This document shows positions 9,377 to 18,316 of a DNA stretch of 64,000 bases, piece after piece. The stretch is from the NCBI GenBank assembly GCA_947452905.1, contig CANGEP010000009.1:33935-97934 (forward strand), written 5' to 3'. This stretch comes from Bacteroidota bacterium (GTDB lineage: Bacteria; Bacteroidota; Bacteroidia; Chitinophagales; Chitinophagaceae). How positions within the stretch are numbered: position 1 is the stretch's first letter; every line of letters starts with the position of its first letter. The position numbers and the translations under genes are program-made. Under the pieces are notes generated by a model, which had not been told where the DNA came from, made no database searches, and saw only the letters and a program-made list of their open reading frames with translations.

Positions 9377-10483
9377 TTAAATATTTTTTATATGTTCATT
9401 AATTTGCAGCGCAGTTTGATGCCAACTAAAGGCTTTATTGCGCTCGATTCCTTTTTGAGCATATTTATTTCTGAGGGGTTCATTCTCAATTATAGTAACT
9501 ATAGCATTAGCCAAATTTTGCGTACTATTGGCCTCTTGTAAATCAAAAACTAGGGCAGCATCAGCTGCAATTTCGGGTAAAGCCCCTGCATTACTACAAA
9601 TTACGGGTAAGCCGTAGCTAAAAGCCTCTAAAAGGGGGAGCCCAAAGCCTTCGTTTTTTGAAGGAAGTATATAAGCAAATGCCTGCTCATACAAGTGTGC
9701 TGCTTGCACATCGGTAACATAGCCTAATAAATGAACATGGGCATTAAGGCCTAAATCTTGTATGGTGGCTTGTATTAATGGCGCATCATTTAATTGCTTT
9801 TTAACAGGTGTATTGCCAGCTAAATACAAATGGTACTCGGGATGCTTTTGTACCACTTGAGCAAATGCTTTAATAAGCTGAGGTAAATTTTTTCTTTTTT
9901 CTAATACTCCCATATGTAAAAAGTAAGGAGTAGCGCTAGGGTTATTGGTAGATGCATCCTGTGATTTAGAGGGCGCAAATGATTTTGCTGCCTCATGCAC
10001 TACAAGCATTTTATGCACATCTAATTTTTCAAAATGTAAGATGCGGTTTTTAGCATATTCACTGGGTACAATAATTAAATCGGCTTTTTTTGCAGCGGGC
10101 ACACCAATGATATGAAAAAGTTGTAACCATAATACATGATAATGCTCGGGGTTCTCCCAAAAAAAAGCATCATGTAAAACGGCGATGGTTTTTAATCCTT
10201 GTTTAAAAAAGGGCACAAAAAAATCGGAACAAAAAAGATGCGTACATCCGTCCTGTTTTGCTTTAAATGGTAATTGAATCTGCTTCCACCAAATAAAACG
10301 AATATGTTCAATTATTTTAAATACCGGATTCGTACCTCTATATACCTTTTTATTATTATCCAGTAAACAAATGGAGGCATCTGGTATTTGTTGCCAGGCT
10401 TCGATAAGAGATACTAAATAGGTTTTAGCCCCCGTTTGAGCAATTTTAAGATCTCTAATATCAATTCCAATTTTTACCGACAT
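9377..10483 (-). CDS. Glycosyltransferase family 4/1 protein
   Basis: Predicted cytosolic GT-B glycosyltransferase building the repeat unit. The N-terminus has IGIDIRDLKIAQTGAKTYL (acceptor-side loop). The C-terminal half has HMGVLEKRKNLPQLIKAF and the donor-binding signature PSKNEGFGLPLLEAFSYGLP with its EX7E-type acidic residues, then GALPEIAADAALVFD. Length 368 residues. It appears to be the first gene of a tightly packed minus-strand run that continues to the Wzz gene. It is divergent from the wzy-like gene with only 51 nt between starts. Sugar specificity is unknown. Confidence 0.92.
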   Translation of the reverse strand: MSVKIGIDIRDLKIAQTGAKTYLVSLIEAWQQIPDASICLLDNNKKVYRGTNPVFKIIEHIRFIWWKQIQLPFKAKQDGCTHLFCSDFFVPFFKQGLKTIAVLHDAFFWENPEHYHVLWLQLFHIIGVPAAKKADLIIVPSEYAKNRILHFEKLDVHKMLVVHEAAKSFAPSKSQDASTNNPSATPYFLHMGVLEKRKNLPQLIKAFAQVVQKHPEYHLYLAGNTPVKKQLNDAPLIQATIQDLGLNAHVHLLGYVTDVQAAHLYEQAFAYILPSKNEGFGLPLLEAFSYGLPVICSNAGALPEIAADAALVFDLQEANSTQNLANAIVTIIENEPLRNKYAQKGIERNKAFSWHQTALQINEHIKNI

Positions 10484-10518
10484 ACCACGAAGATAAAAAC
10501 ATAGTGAATAAAAATAGA

Positions 10519-10526
10519 TATATTTG
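10519..10526 (+). promoter_or_regulatory. Possible -7 box for the wzy-like gene
   Basis: TATATTTG matches the Bacteroidetes -7 consensus TAnnTTTG and lies 8 nt before the ATG at 10535. No good TTTG -33 box is visible 19-21 nt upstream. If used, the transcript would have almost no leader. Low certainty. Confidence 0.3.
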
Positions 10527-10534
10527 TTAGCGTC

Positions 10535-11908
10535 ATGCAGTTTTTATTATACTTATTCCCCTTATTGTTCCTAGGCAGCTTTATACTCTCCTTATATAAG
10601 ATAACAAAAGGGGATGCCAATGGGGTTTTTATCTTCTTAATTGGAGGCTTACCCTTTTATGCCATTAGCTTATCACTACTATTTATGGTGGTGGGAAAAA
10701 CTTGGATACCTTTATTACAATTTACTAAAGAGATAGTCATTATTGCCACACTTATTACTTTATGGTGGCAAAGAGAACATTTTAGGTTTAGCATTTTGGA
10801 TAAAATGGTTTTGGCTTTTTTTATATTTTCTTTTGTTTTTGTACCCCTGCCATTAGGCGACTTAGGAATTACTCAAAAATTAATTGCCTTTAAAAGTATT
10901 AGCTTTTTTGCATTAGTTTATTTTTGTGGCAGGTTATTTCCTTTGCATAAAACACATTTACACAAATACTTTAGTTTTGTTTTAGTACTTACCATTTTAG
11001 CGGCTGCACTATCCTTAGGAGAATATATTTTACAAACCCATTTACAAACCTATACTGGATATGCGGAGTTTAATTATCAAATATATAAACAAGAAGTAAG
11101 TGGCTCTTATGGGCTTAGTTGGACATTTGAAATTGAAAATAGAGTAAAACGTTTTGCAAGTTTTTTTTCTACACCGCTAGAACACGCTTCGGCCACTATT
11201 TTAGCAGTGGCTCTAATTGCAGGTTTGTATACCGAAAAAAATAATAAAATTTATTTACAAAAATTAGGATGGATTGCACTTATAGCGTCTATTATTTCTA
11301 TAACAGTTTCCCTATCCCGCGCCGCTTTACTAAGTTATTTTTTAATGATATTAATTTATAGTTTTTTAACTAAGCGAAAGGAAATCTTATCAATATTTTA
11401 TTTATCAGTGGTAAGTGCAATTATTTACTTATTTAGTTTTAGTAATAAAGAAGTGCAAGACTTTGTAATGGATAGTATTCAGTTTTCAAATAATTCCTCT
11501 TTGGGTCATGTAATAGAATGGGTAAATGGGGTAGATGCCATGACGGAGAAACCCTGGGGGATGGGTTTAGGCGCTTCGGGAAGGGTAACCGCTAACGAAG
11601 GAGAGGCAGTGGGTGGAGAAAACCAATTTATAATTGTAGGGGTACAAATTGGGGTAGCAGGATTGCTACTGTATTTAACCATCTATTTTTATTCGATGGT
11701 GCAAGCTTATAAAGCGTATTATAAATTATATGGGAAAGAACAGAAAATTGCTTTGATAGTTTTACTACTTAGGGTGGGCTTATTTTTACCTATGTTTACC
11801 TCCAACCTAGATTCCTATATTTATGTGAGTTATATGCTCTGGTTTTTGAATGGAATGTTAGGAACCGTTTTGGATAATTTATCGATAGCGAATCGTAAGC
11901 TTAATTAA
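10535..11908 (+). CDS. Wzy-type polymerase / O-antigen ligase-like membrane protein
   Basis: Predicted inner-membrane polymerase (or ligase) that joins repeat units on the periplasmic side. The 457-residue protein has about ten to twelve hydrophobic helices. It carries a Wzy_C-type region around residues 190-380, with a large periplasmic loop containing EWVNGVDAMTEKPWGMGLGASG and GGENQFIIVGVQIG. That arrangement is typical of O-antigen ligase/polymerase proteins. It is the only plus-strand gene in the cluster, and its last 30 nt overlap the end of the convergent Wzi-like gene. Polymerase is favoured over ligase because the cluster otherwise lacks a Wzy. Confidence 0.82.
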   Translation: MQFLLYLFPLLFLGSFILSLYKITKGDANGVFIFLIGGLPFYAISLSLLFMVVGKTWIPLLQFTKEIVIIATLITLWWQREHFRFSILDKMVLAFFIFSFVFVPLPLGDLGITQKLIAFKSISFFALVYFCGRLFPLHKTHLHKYFSFVLVLTILAAALSLGEYILQTHLQTYTGYAEFNYQIYKQEVSGSYGLSWTFEIENRVKRFASFFSTPLEHASATILAVALIAGLYTEKNNKIYLQKLGWIALIASIISITVSLSRAALLSYFLMILIYSFLTKRKEILSIFYLSVVSAIIYLFSFSNKEVQDFVMDSIQFSNNSSLGHVIEWVNGVDAMTEKPWGMGLGASGRVTANEGEAVGGENQFIIVGVQIGVAGLLLYLTIYFYSMVQAYKAYYKLYGKEQKIALIVLLLRVGLFLPMFTSNLDSYIYVSYMLWFLNGMLGTVLDNLSIANRKLN

Positions 11909-13510
11909 ATAACTATCTACATCATTAGGATTGGCAATACCTAAGCCTGAAGCATTTAAGGGTTGGGAGAAATTATAATTAAACGATCTTTTGTAAGCAA
12001 GTGTTGCTGAAATTAAAAAATTTTGAAAAGGATAATCCATAAATATTCTACAACCATAATCCACCCACTTTGTAAGGCTTGGATTGGAAAAAGCTAAACC
12101 AGATCCTTCAAAATCATCTGCATTATGTGTGGTAGATTCTAATTGAGCGCCTAGCTGTTGCCATCCTTTAAATTTACTTACTCGAATCATTCCAAAATTA
12201 CCACCCATACCACTAGGGGCTCCCAATATTTGACCTTGTTGATCATAACCAGATAATCCACCATGCACATACCATGTACCTGCAGTTCTTACGGGGAAAG
12301 TAGAAGCTTGTTGTAGCCTGGTATACTCCGACATAAACTGCCAATACTCCTGATTATTTTTTTGCTTAAATATTTTTTTAAAACCGTAGGTATAAGCCCT
12401 GGAGTGTTCGGGTTGCTGTATAAAATCACGCATATTAAAAAAAGCATCATTACGCCCCCACTCGGTATAAAACTCGGCGTGCGCTGGTGCAAAAACATAT
12501 CTTAAAAATAAACTTGCATACTGATCACGATTATCTTCCACAGATCCCACTAATGAATTTACAAATTCGGGTTTATCTGTAGCCCTGGCAACATTTCTAA
12601 AAAGTAAATTCCACTCTTTATTATCTTGTAATAATACTTCTGGCTCTTGAACGATTCTAACAAGACCAACACTTAATCCCTTAATCCACTTGGGTTGATA
12701 AGCAGCTGCCATTCCATTTACGTATCTTCTTCTTTGATTCAGATAACCAGATGCAGAAAGTTCAACAGCATTATTAAATTTAGGATCAACATCATCCAAG
12801 TAACCTGCTACCCATTGCCATTCAAAATTTCCAATAAAAGTTTTTAAGGGGCGGCGGCTATTAAAACTTATATGTTCAAAGCCTGGTGCATGCGCACTCA
12901 TTAAAAGTGGATTTAGAATGCTCGGCCCCCAGGTAATATTTTCGGAACTTACACCTACGCTAAATGCACCTGCATTAAGTCGAATGCTTGAATTGCCCCA
13001 ATAAGTTTTTGTATAATTGGGGGTTTGTATACTGCCTCTAAAATTTTGATTGGCTGCATATACATACTGAGGTTGCAACTGAATACTTAAAGGACCCAAT
13101 CTTGCATACAAGCCAGCGCTCGCCATTAATTGATAACCACTACTTGCTAACATGGGCCCATCTAATTCCTGAAAAGGTTGTGCAGTAACCATTTGCTGCG
13201 TAAGCTGCACTGGTAATAAGGTTGCATAGCCCCATTTCCCTAAAAAATGTTTGTCTATTTTTTTGAAACCAAAACTATCATTGGCCTGCAAAGGACGTAA
13301 CATAAAAGATACCGAAGAGTCGTACCTACCTAATAATTGAGCACGACGCATTGCATCTTCGACAGGCTGCTGATCCATGCTAATAGTTTGTGCATGCAAA
13401 AGAGTTGCCGACAAAAGGCCAATAATGAATAAAAGTTTTTTCGTAAAATTAATTTGTAGAGTAATGCTATTTGTTTTTCCAAAAACTATAGATGCCTTTT
13501 TCAAGCTCAT
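11879..13510 (-). CDS. Capsule assembly Wzi family protein (copy 2)
   Basis: Predicted outer-membrane beta-barrel of the Wzi type, 543 residues from the chosen start. It has a signal peptide (LLFIIGLLSATLLHAQ) and a C-terminus rich in alternating strands ending in YLIKLTIRYR. The motif GNSSIRLNAGAFSVGVSSENITWGP, with a downstream HISFNSRRPLKTFIG segment, recurs in recognisably similar form in the third Wzi-like gene here, so the two are close paralogues. The ORF track begins at 13534. I chose the Met at 13510 (MSLKKAS), which still overlaps the upstream epimerase gene by 44 nt and leaves an unusually long, about 25-residue stretch before the signal core. A non-ATG start closer to the signal peptide cannot be excluded. 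Confidence 0.78.
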   Translation of the reverse strand: MSLKKASIVFGKTNSITLQINFTKKLLFIIGLLSATLLHAQTISMDQQPVEDAMRRAQLLGRYDSSVSFMLRPLQANDSFGFKKIDKHFLGKWGYATLLPVQLTQQMVTAQPFQELDGPMLASSGYQLMASAGLYARLGPLSIQLQPQYVYAANQNFRGSIQTPNYTKTYWGNSSIRLNAGAFSVGVSSENITWGPSILNPLLMSAHAPGFEHISFNSRRPLKTFIGNFEWQWVAGYLDDVDPKFNNAVELSASGYLNQRRRYVNGMAAAYQPKWIKGLSVGLVRIVQEPEVLLQDNKEWNLLFRNVARATDKPEFVNSLVGSVEDNRDQYASLFLRYVFAPAHAEFYTEWGRNDAFFNMRDFIQQPEHSRAYTYGFKKIFKQKNNQEYWQFMSEYTRLQQASTFPVRTAGTWYVHGGLSGYDQQGQILGAPSGMGGNFGMIRVSKFKGWQQLGAQLESTTHNADDFEGSGLAFSNPSLTKWVDYGCRIFMDYPFQNFLISATLAYKRSFNYNFSQPLNASGLGIANPNDVDSYLIKLTIRYR

Positions 13511-14456
13511 AAGTTTTCCAGGATTGTTGAGCACGCTTGGGCTGTTGTTGTGCCCAGTTCCACATATCTGTTAAACCAGCTTGAAGACTGGTTGTATCTT
13601 CGTAATCTAATAAGCTTACACTTAATTCATGTGAGGGTAAAGCGTCTTTAACTTCGTGTCTTGCCTCTTCGTGTTTAGTTTGGCCCGAGCCAATTACTTT
13701 TTTTAATACCTCAGAAGCTTCTTTAATAGTATAATATTTCCAAGAACCAATATTGATAATTTGTTTAGAAGCGCGAGCATCCGTGCCTGCTTTCCATAAA
13801 GGCAATAAACAATCATCGATACATGAAAAAGCTCTTTGTTGAGAGCCATCTCCAAAAATAGTAAACGGTAAACCATTAATATTTTGATACATCCAAATAC
13901 CTAACACATTGCGATAACGATCCCAAATATTTTGATTACGTCCGTACACATTATGTGGACGAATTATACACCAATCTAAACCATGTTGTTCTCCTGCAAT
14001 TTGAATATCCATCTCACAAGCATATTTGGCTACTCCATATGGATCGATAGGTGCAGGCGCATCCGACTCTTTAAAAGGGGGTTTACCTACTCCATAAACA
14101 GCCATGCTAGAAGTAAATACCAATCGGCCCACACTATGTTGTATACAAGCATTTACCACATTGGCGGTAGCTACTAAATTACAGTTGTAATTAAATTTTC
14201 GAATAAAAGGACTTAAACCTTCGGCCGCATAAGCAGCAAAATGATAGACGATTTGAGCGTCTTTGAAAAGTTCACTAATATCTCCTGTGCTAATATCAAT
14301 TTGATGAAAATTTACCCCCTTAGGCACCTGATCTAAATAACCACCAGATAAATCATCAATACCAACAATACTATATTCGGGATGATTCGCTAAAATCCAT
14401 TCGGCCATTCTTGAACCCAACAAACCTGCTACCCCTGTAATAACTATTTTTTTCAA
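13467..14456 (-). CDS. NAD-dependent nucleotide-sugar epimerase/dehydratase (extended SDR)
   Basis: Predicted to supply a nucleotide sugar for the polymer. The 329-residue extended SDR has the NAD-binding glycine motif TGVAGLLG (G8, G11, G14), the acidic residue after the second strand (GIDDLSGG), catalytic Ser in SSMAVYG (about 116-117), and the YxxxK pair Y140/K144 in DPYGVAKYACE. IIRPHNVYG and the FGDGSQQRAF segment are typical of GalE-like UDP-sugar epimerases. Whether it is a 4-epimerase or a dehydratase cannot be settled by reading. Its 3' end overlaps the start of the second Wzi gene. Confidence 0.9.
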   Translation of the reverse strand: MKKIVITGVAGLLGSRMAEWILANHPEYSIVGIDDLSGGYLDQVPKGVNFHQIDISTGDISELFKDAQIVYHFAAYAAEGLSPFIRKFNYNCNLVATANVVNACIQHSVGRLVFTSSMAVYGVGKPPFKESDAPAPIDPYGVAKYACEMDIQIAGEQHGLDWCIIRPHNVYGRNQNIWDRYRNVLGIWMYQNINGLPFTIFGDGSQQRAFSCIDDCLLPLWKAGTDARASKQIINIGSWKYYTIKEASEVLKKVIGSGQTKHEEARHEVKDALPSHELSVSLLDYEDTTSLQAGLTDMWNWAQQQPKRAQQSWKTYELEKGIYSFWKNK

Positions 14457-14485
14457 AATACTAATTTTTATACTTTTTAATACAC

Positions 14486-15397
14486 TTATACCGAAGCTAG
14501 TAAACCATCCTTAATACCTTTATTCCAAGCTTTTAGCTTTTGCCATCGGCGCCTAAAAATAAAATAGAAACTGATGCCAAAAAAATAAAATGTCTGATAC
14601 CCCAAAACAAAAGGCCAAGCCCATACAGGACTGTACTTTTTTAAGACCCATATACGGTTACGTGCATTTAAATAATGAACTTTGGCGCTAATATAACCTT
14701 CCTTGGTTTTTTGCTTGGATTTATGCGACATACCCGCAATATGATAAATAACCGAGCTTGGCACATAGGCCAACTGGTAGCCAGCTTTTTTTATTTTAAA
14801 GGATAAATCTACATCCTCGTAATAAATAAAGAAAGCCTCCGTTAAAAGACCCACTTCTTGTAATACAGCAGAACGTACCATAAAAGCGCAACCCGTAATC
14901 CAATCAATAGATTTTTGAATTTTTTTTTGCGTTTGCCCCTTATCTAATGTATTGTATCCCGGGGTACTACTAATACCTAATAAAGCATTGTATTTACTGC
15001 CTGCATTCCAAATAAGTTCGTGATTGTGATGAAAATAAATGAGCGGTTGTGCAGCCCCAATATTTTTGTTTTCAAATACACTTACTAATGGCGCTAAAAA
15101 ATCGGGTTCTACAGCAACATCATTATTTAAAAGCAGTTGTAATTCATAGCCTTTCTCGAGCGCATATTGCATACCAATATTATTACCACCAGTAAAACCC
15201 CTATTAGTGTCAGAACTTAAAAATATAATAGAAGTAAATTCATTCTTTAATTGTGTAACAGATTCATCCGTGGAAGCATTATCTACAACTATAATATCAT
15301 AATTAGTATAAGTAGTAGCTGCTAGTGAAAGTAAACTGTCTCTAGTTAGTTCGTAACTATTCCAATTCACTAATATAATGGCTAATTTTTTACTCAC
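14486..15397 (-). CDS. Glycosyltransferase family 2 protein
   Basis: GT-A inverting glycosyltransferase of the rhamnosyltransferase-like group. The N-terminus is LAIILVNWNSYELTRDSL with the nucleotide-binding DNASTD. The metal-binding DxD equivalent is LLNNDVAV, and the putative catalytic region is YYEDVDLSFKIKKAGY. A hydrophobic C-terminal stretch (about 255-280) suggests membrane association. Length 303 residues is usual. It lies 11 nt after the third Wzi gene and 29 nt before the epimerase. The sugar transferred is unknown. Confidence 0.93.
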   Translation of the reverse strand: MSKKLAIILVNWNSYELTRDSLLSLAATTYTNYDIIVVDNASTDESVTQLKNEFTSIIFLSSDTNRGFTGGNNIGMQYALEKGYELQLLLNNDVAVEPDFLAPLVSVFENKNIGAAQPLIYFHHNHELIWNAGSKYNALLGISSTPGYNTLDKGQTQKKIQKSIDWITGCAFMVRSAVLQEVGLLTEAFFIYYEDVDLSFKIKKAGYQLAYVPSSVIYHIAGMSHKSKQKTKEGYISAKVHYLNARNRIWVLKKYSPVWAWPFVLGYQTFYFFGISFYFIFRRRWQKLKAWNKGIKDGLLASV

Positions 15398-15408
15398 TTA
15401 ACAATACA

Positions 15409-17094
15409 CTAAAAATGATACTGAATATTTAATTGCCCCATCCACTGTTGAACATCTCGCCCAGGAATAAAATAAGTATTCACTGTTTGATACAAATTCC
15501 ATTCGTAATTATTGGTTTGCATATATGAAATTCTTGGTCCTACAGTTATGTTTTTATATGTCCAATCGACTTTTAGGGTACTAACAAAGTCTACATAAAA
15601 ACGTCTAAAATCTTGTGAATTATAAAATGCAAATTCTAAAAAATCGGAATTATGCTCTCTACGTTCAAAACTAAATCCAATTCGATTTTTATTTTGACGC
15701 CAATTAAACTCAAGTGTTTGAGACGAGCCACCAGGGCCCACTCCAGCACCAATCAATTGTCCATCATGCGTATAGCCTTGACGAATATTGGAACCTAAAT
15801 ACCAACTAGGTGGTACATTAGCCGAAAACTGTTCGGCCCTTGTTAATAATTGAGTTTGTGTTAGCTCTCCTAATAATTCCCAATAATAATTATGTGCTGT
15901 TGTAAATATCTTTTTAAAACCCCAGGTACTAGCATATCCTTTATCTGGCTGCAATAGCCAATTTCTAAAACTTGTATTATTTAAATTCCAGCCCACCTCG
16001 CCATAAAAACTAGTTTGTGCCGCTGGCATTTCATAATTAAAATAAAAACCAGTTAAAATTATAGGTTGTTCAATTTTATTATTAGGTATACTTGTTACAA
16101 TATTTTTGATGGGTAAATAATCCTGCCATTGATTCATATCTTTTTGATACTGCATATAGGTTTGTTCGAAACCCAAGGTTAAATTATTTATCCATTTAGG
16201 TTGATAACTTATATTAATTCCACTTATAACTCTAGCTTTATTTTCAATAGCTTTATAGGTTTCATAAATGGTGATAGGTTGCCCAAGCGCATTCTTACCT
16301 AAATAACTTATGCTTTTCCATACCTGACTTTTGGGAACGTACAAAGGATTCCCTCTATAACTCATAAAACTACCAGGTGGTTCCCATCCCCCATTAGTGA
16401 CCTTACCCGCCATAATATCAATGCTTAATTTTCCTACTTTAGTTACTAAAGGTTGATCGGTAGCAATATTGATATGTGGGAAACCTGCAGCAGTACTAGA
16501 TAATAATAATGCATTACGCTGTGCAGGACCCCACCACTGATTTGCAGTAGATACTCCCAAAGACCATTTTTTATAATGCAGTTTTATAAACGATTGCCCC
16601 AACAACAATTGACTGTATTGTTTATCGCCCATGCGTTCGGGTAGTTCAATAAAATTATAAAATCGGTAATAGTCTCGCCAAATAACAGGATCGGCATCTA
16701 GTGGAAATGATTCAAATTGTTGATTTTGTGCATTCACCATTTCGGGTGCGAATTGTAATTCTATAAATTTCCATTGCGCATTAATGCCAACTCGTGCATA
16801 TTGTTGCCATCCCTTAGCAGGCACCATTGCACCATCATTCCAATTGTAGGGATGATTTTGTACCCACTGAACTTTAGTTGTTAGAGGTAATGCATAAAGT
16901 TTAACAGTAGGTAAAAGAGAAATATTTTTTTTAGTGCTATCCTTCCAATAATTATCGGTAAATATATAATTATCAGATTTAAAATCGGCTTGCGCTCTTA
17001 GCTTACTGGATGCTACTAATATAAGAAGAAACAATGCCAGATTAGCAATATAAAATAAATTTTTGCTACTGCGCATTTCTAAATTTTTGGACAA
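15409..17094 (-). CDS. Capsule assembly Wzi family protein (copy 3)
   Basis: Predicted outer-membrane beta-barrel of 561 residues. A signal peptide (LALFLLILVASSKLRAQ) is followed by strand-rich sequence containing KWSLGVSTANQWWGPAQRN and FPHINIATDQPL, which align by eye with SVGVSSENITWGP and FEHISFNSRRPL of copy 2. The C-terminus ends in alternating hydrophobic residues and Phe (LNIQYHF), as in outer-membrane barrels. A Met seven codons in (17076) would give a shorter, more usual signal peptide. The start overlaps the flippase gene end by up to 29 nt. Role in capsule retention is inferred from the family. Confidence 0.8.
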   Translation of the reverse strand: MSKNLEMRSSKNLFYIANLALFLLILVASSKLRAQADFKSDNYIFTDNYWKDSTKKNISLLPTVKLYALPLTTKVQWVQNHPYNWNDGAMVPAKGWQQYARVGINAQWKFIELQFAPEMVNAQNQQFESFPLDADPVIWRDYYRFYNFIELPERMGDKQYSQLLLGQSFIKLHYKKWSLGVSTANQWWGPAQRNALLLSSTAAGFPHINIATDQPLVTKVGKLSIDIMAGKVTNGGWEPPGSFMSYRGNPLYVPKSQVWKSISYLGKNALGQPITIYETYKAIENKARVISGINISYQPKWINNLTLGFEQTYMQYQKDMNQWQDYLPIKNIVTSIPNNKIEQPIILTGFYFNYEMPAAQTSFYGEVGWNLNNTSFRNWLLQPDKGYASTWGFKKIFTTAHNYYWELLGELTQTQLLTRAEQFSANVPPSWYLGSNIRQGYTHDGQLIGAGVGPGGSSQTLEFNWRQNKNRIGFSFERREHNSDFLEFAFYNSQDFRRFYVDFVSTLKVDWTYKNITVGPRISYMQTNNYEWNLYQTVNTYFIPGRDVQQWMGQLNIQYHF

Positions 17095-18307
17095 TCAAAT
17101 AATATAAACATAAACAAAAGCCTTCGATAAGTACAGGATAATATCCGGCGTAATAAGCAGGTAGCCCCAATTTTAATGCATCAATGCACAATAAAGAAAT
17201 TAATAATACTATTACCCCTGCACCAAAATAGGCCATGAATTTTTTTTCTAAAATAAGCTCTGCTACATTTAATACGTTAAGTGCAATTAATAAAGGTACT
17301 GGGCTAATAAGTTTTACCAAATGTGCCGCCTCATTAAAAAAGACAGCATTATTGTTTTTTCCTAAAAATAAAACAGTAAGTAATTGCTCTGGAAATAGAT
17401 ACATAATAGCACCTGCTGCTATACAAAGTAGCGCCATTATTTTATTTTGTTGTGCTTTTAGTTTTTTCCAAGCTGCAAAACCCTCGTTGTGCGTGCCAGC
17501 CGCATGGGGCATTACCGCTGCACTATATGCATTTACTAACATTCTAAAACTAGAAATTAATTTATCGATAAGGCCATAAGCGGATAAAAACAGAGGGCTC
17601 ACAAAACTAGGAAGCGCAAATAAAAACATAAATTGTTGTAAATGCACGGTAAGACCATTACCTGTTACTAATATATTGGTTTTTAAAAGTGTTTGTAAGC
17701 GATCAAGGCTGGGGATATGTTCGGTTACTCCTTTTTGGAAAAAAGTACTAGGTAAATACAATAAATGCAATATCAAAATAGACATGCTCATTAAGAACAA
17801 AGTAATTTCGATAAGTAAAGATTGGCTTCGTACTAAATAAATAATTACTAAAAGGCTAATACGTATTAATAAATTAAATACAGAGTAAAGATTTATTTTA
17901 TAAGTAGCAATTAAATAAAATTGAGGATTAATGCACTCGGCAATAATAATAGGAAGTACCAATAAATAATAGATTCCATTATTGGTAAGTATAGGCAATA
18001 TGCAAGAAACAACAATTGCTAAAAGCAATGGGATAAAACGAATTGATAAAGTTTCGGCTAAAATTATTTTTTTTTCTTTTTCACTATTGGCTTTTCTAAT
18101 TTCAACTACAGCGGTTTGAGAAGTACCAAAGTTTACTAGTATCGAAGCTAGCACCGAAAAAGACAAAGCTAAAAAGTAACTACCCAATTTTTCGGTGGCT
18201 GTATTATGAATTAGTATAGGTATAAGCAACAACTGAAAAACAGCATTGCTAATGTTTAACATCAATAGAGAGGCAAATTGACTTATAGTGGGTATATGCA
18301 ATTTCAT
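17066..18307 (-). CDS. Wzx-like polysaccharide flippase / oligosaccharide transporter
   Basis: Integral inner-membrane protein of 413 residues with about twelve hydrophobic helices, in line with the MOP superfamily (Wzx/RfbX) that flips lipid-linked repeat units. No cytosolic or periplasmic domain is seen. The sequence is weakly conserved, as usual for flippases, so the call rests on topology, on a single such gene in the cluster, and on its place between a lipoprotein and the third Wzi gene. It starts 9 nt after the lipoprotein gene and is therefore probably co-transcribed with it. Confidence 0.75.
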   Translation of the reverse strand: MKLHIPTISQFASLLMLNISNAVFQLLLIPILIHNTATEKLGSYFLALSFSVLASILVNFGTSQTAVVEIRKANSEKEKKIILAETLSIRFIPLLLAIVVSCILPILTNNGIYYLLVLPIIIAECINPQFYLIATYKINLYSVFNLLIRISLLVIIYLVRSQSLLIEITLFLMSMSILILHLLYLPSTFFQKGVTEHIPSLDRLQTLLKTNILVTGNGLTVHLQQFMFLFALPSFVSPLFLSAYGLIDKLISSFRMLVNAYSAAVMPHAAGTHNEGFAAWKKLKAQQNKIMALLCIAAGAIMYLFPEQLLTVLFLGKNNNAVFFNEAAHLVKLISPVPLLIALNVLNVAELILEKKFMAYFGAGVIVLLISLLCIDALKLGLPAYYAGYYPVLIEGFCLCLYYLIVQKFRNAQ

Positions 18308-18316
18308 GAAAGCTTA

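Noticed and set aside
12289-12498. Minus-strand ORF of 69 codons inside the second Wzi gene
   Set aside because: Same strand but different frame within a well-supported coding region.
17235-17579. Plus-strand ORF of 114 codons
   Set aside because: Antisense to the flippase gene, no recognisable domain, no promoter or operon context.
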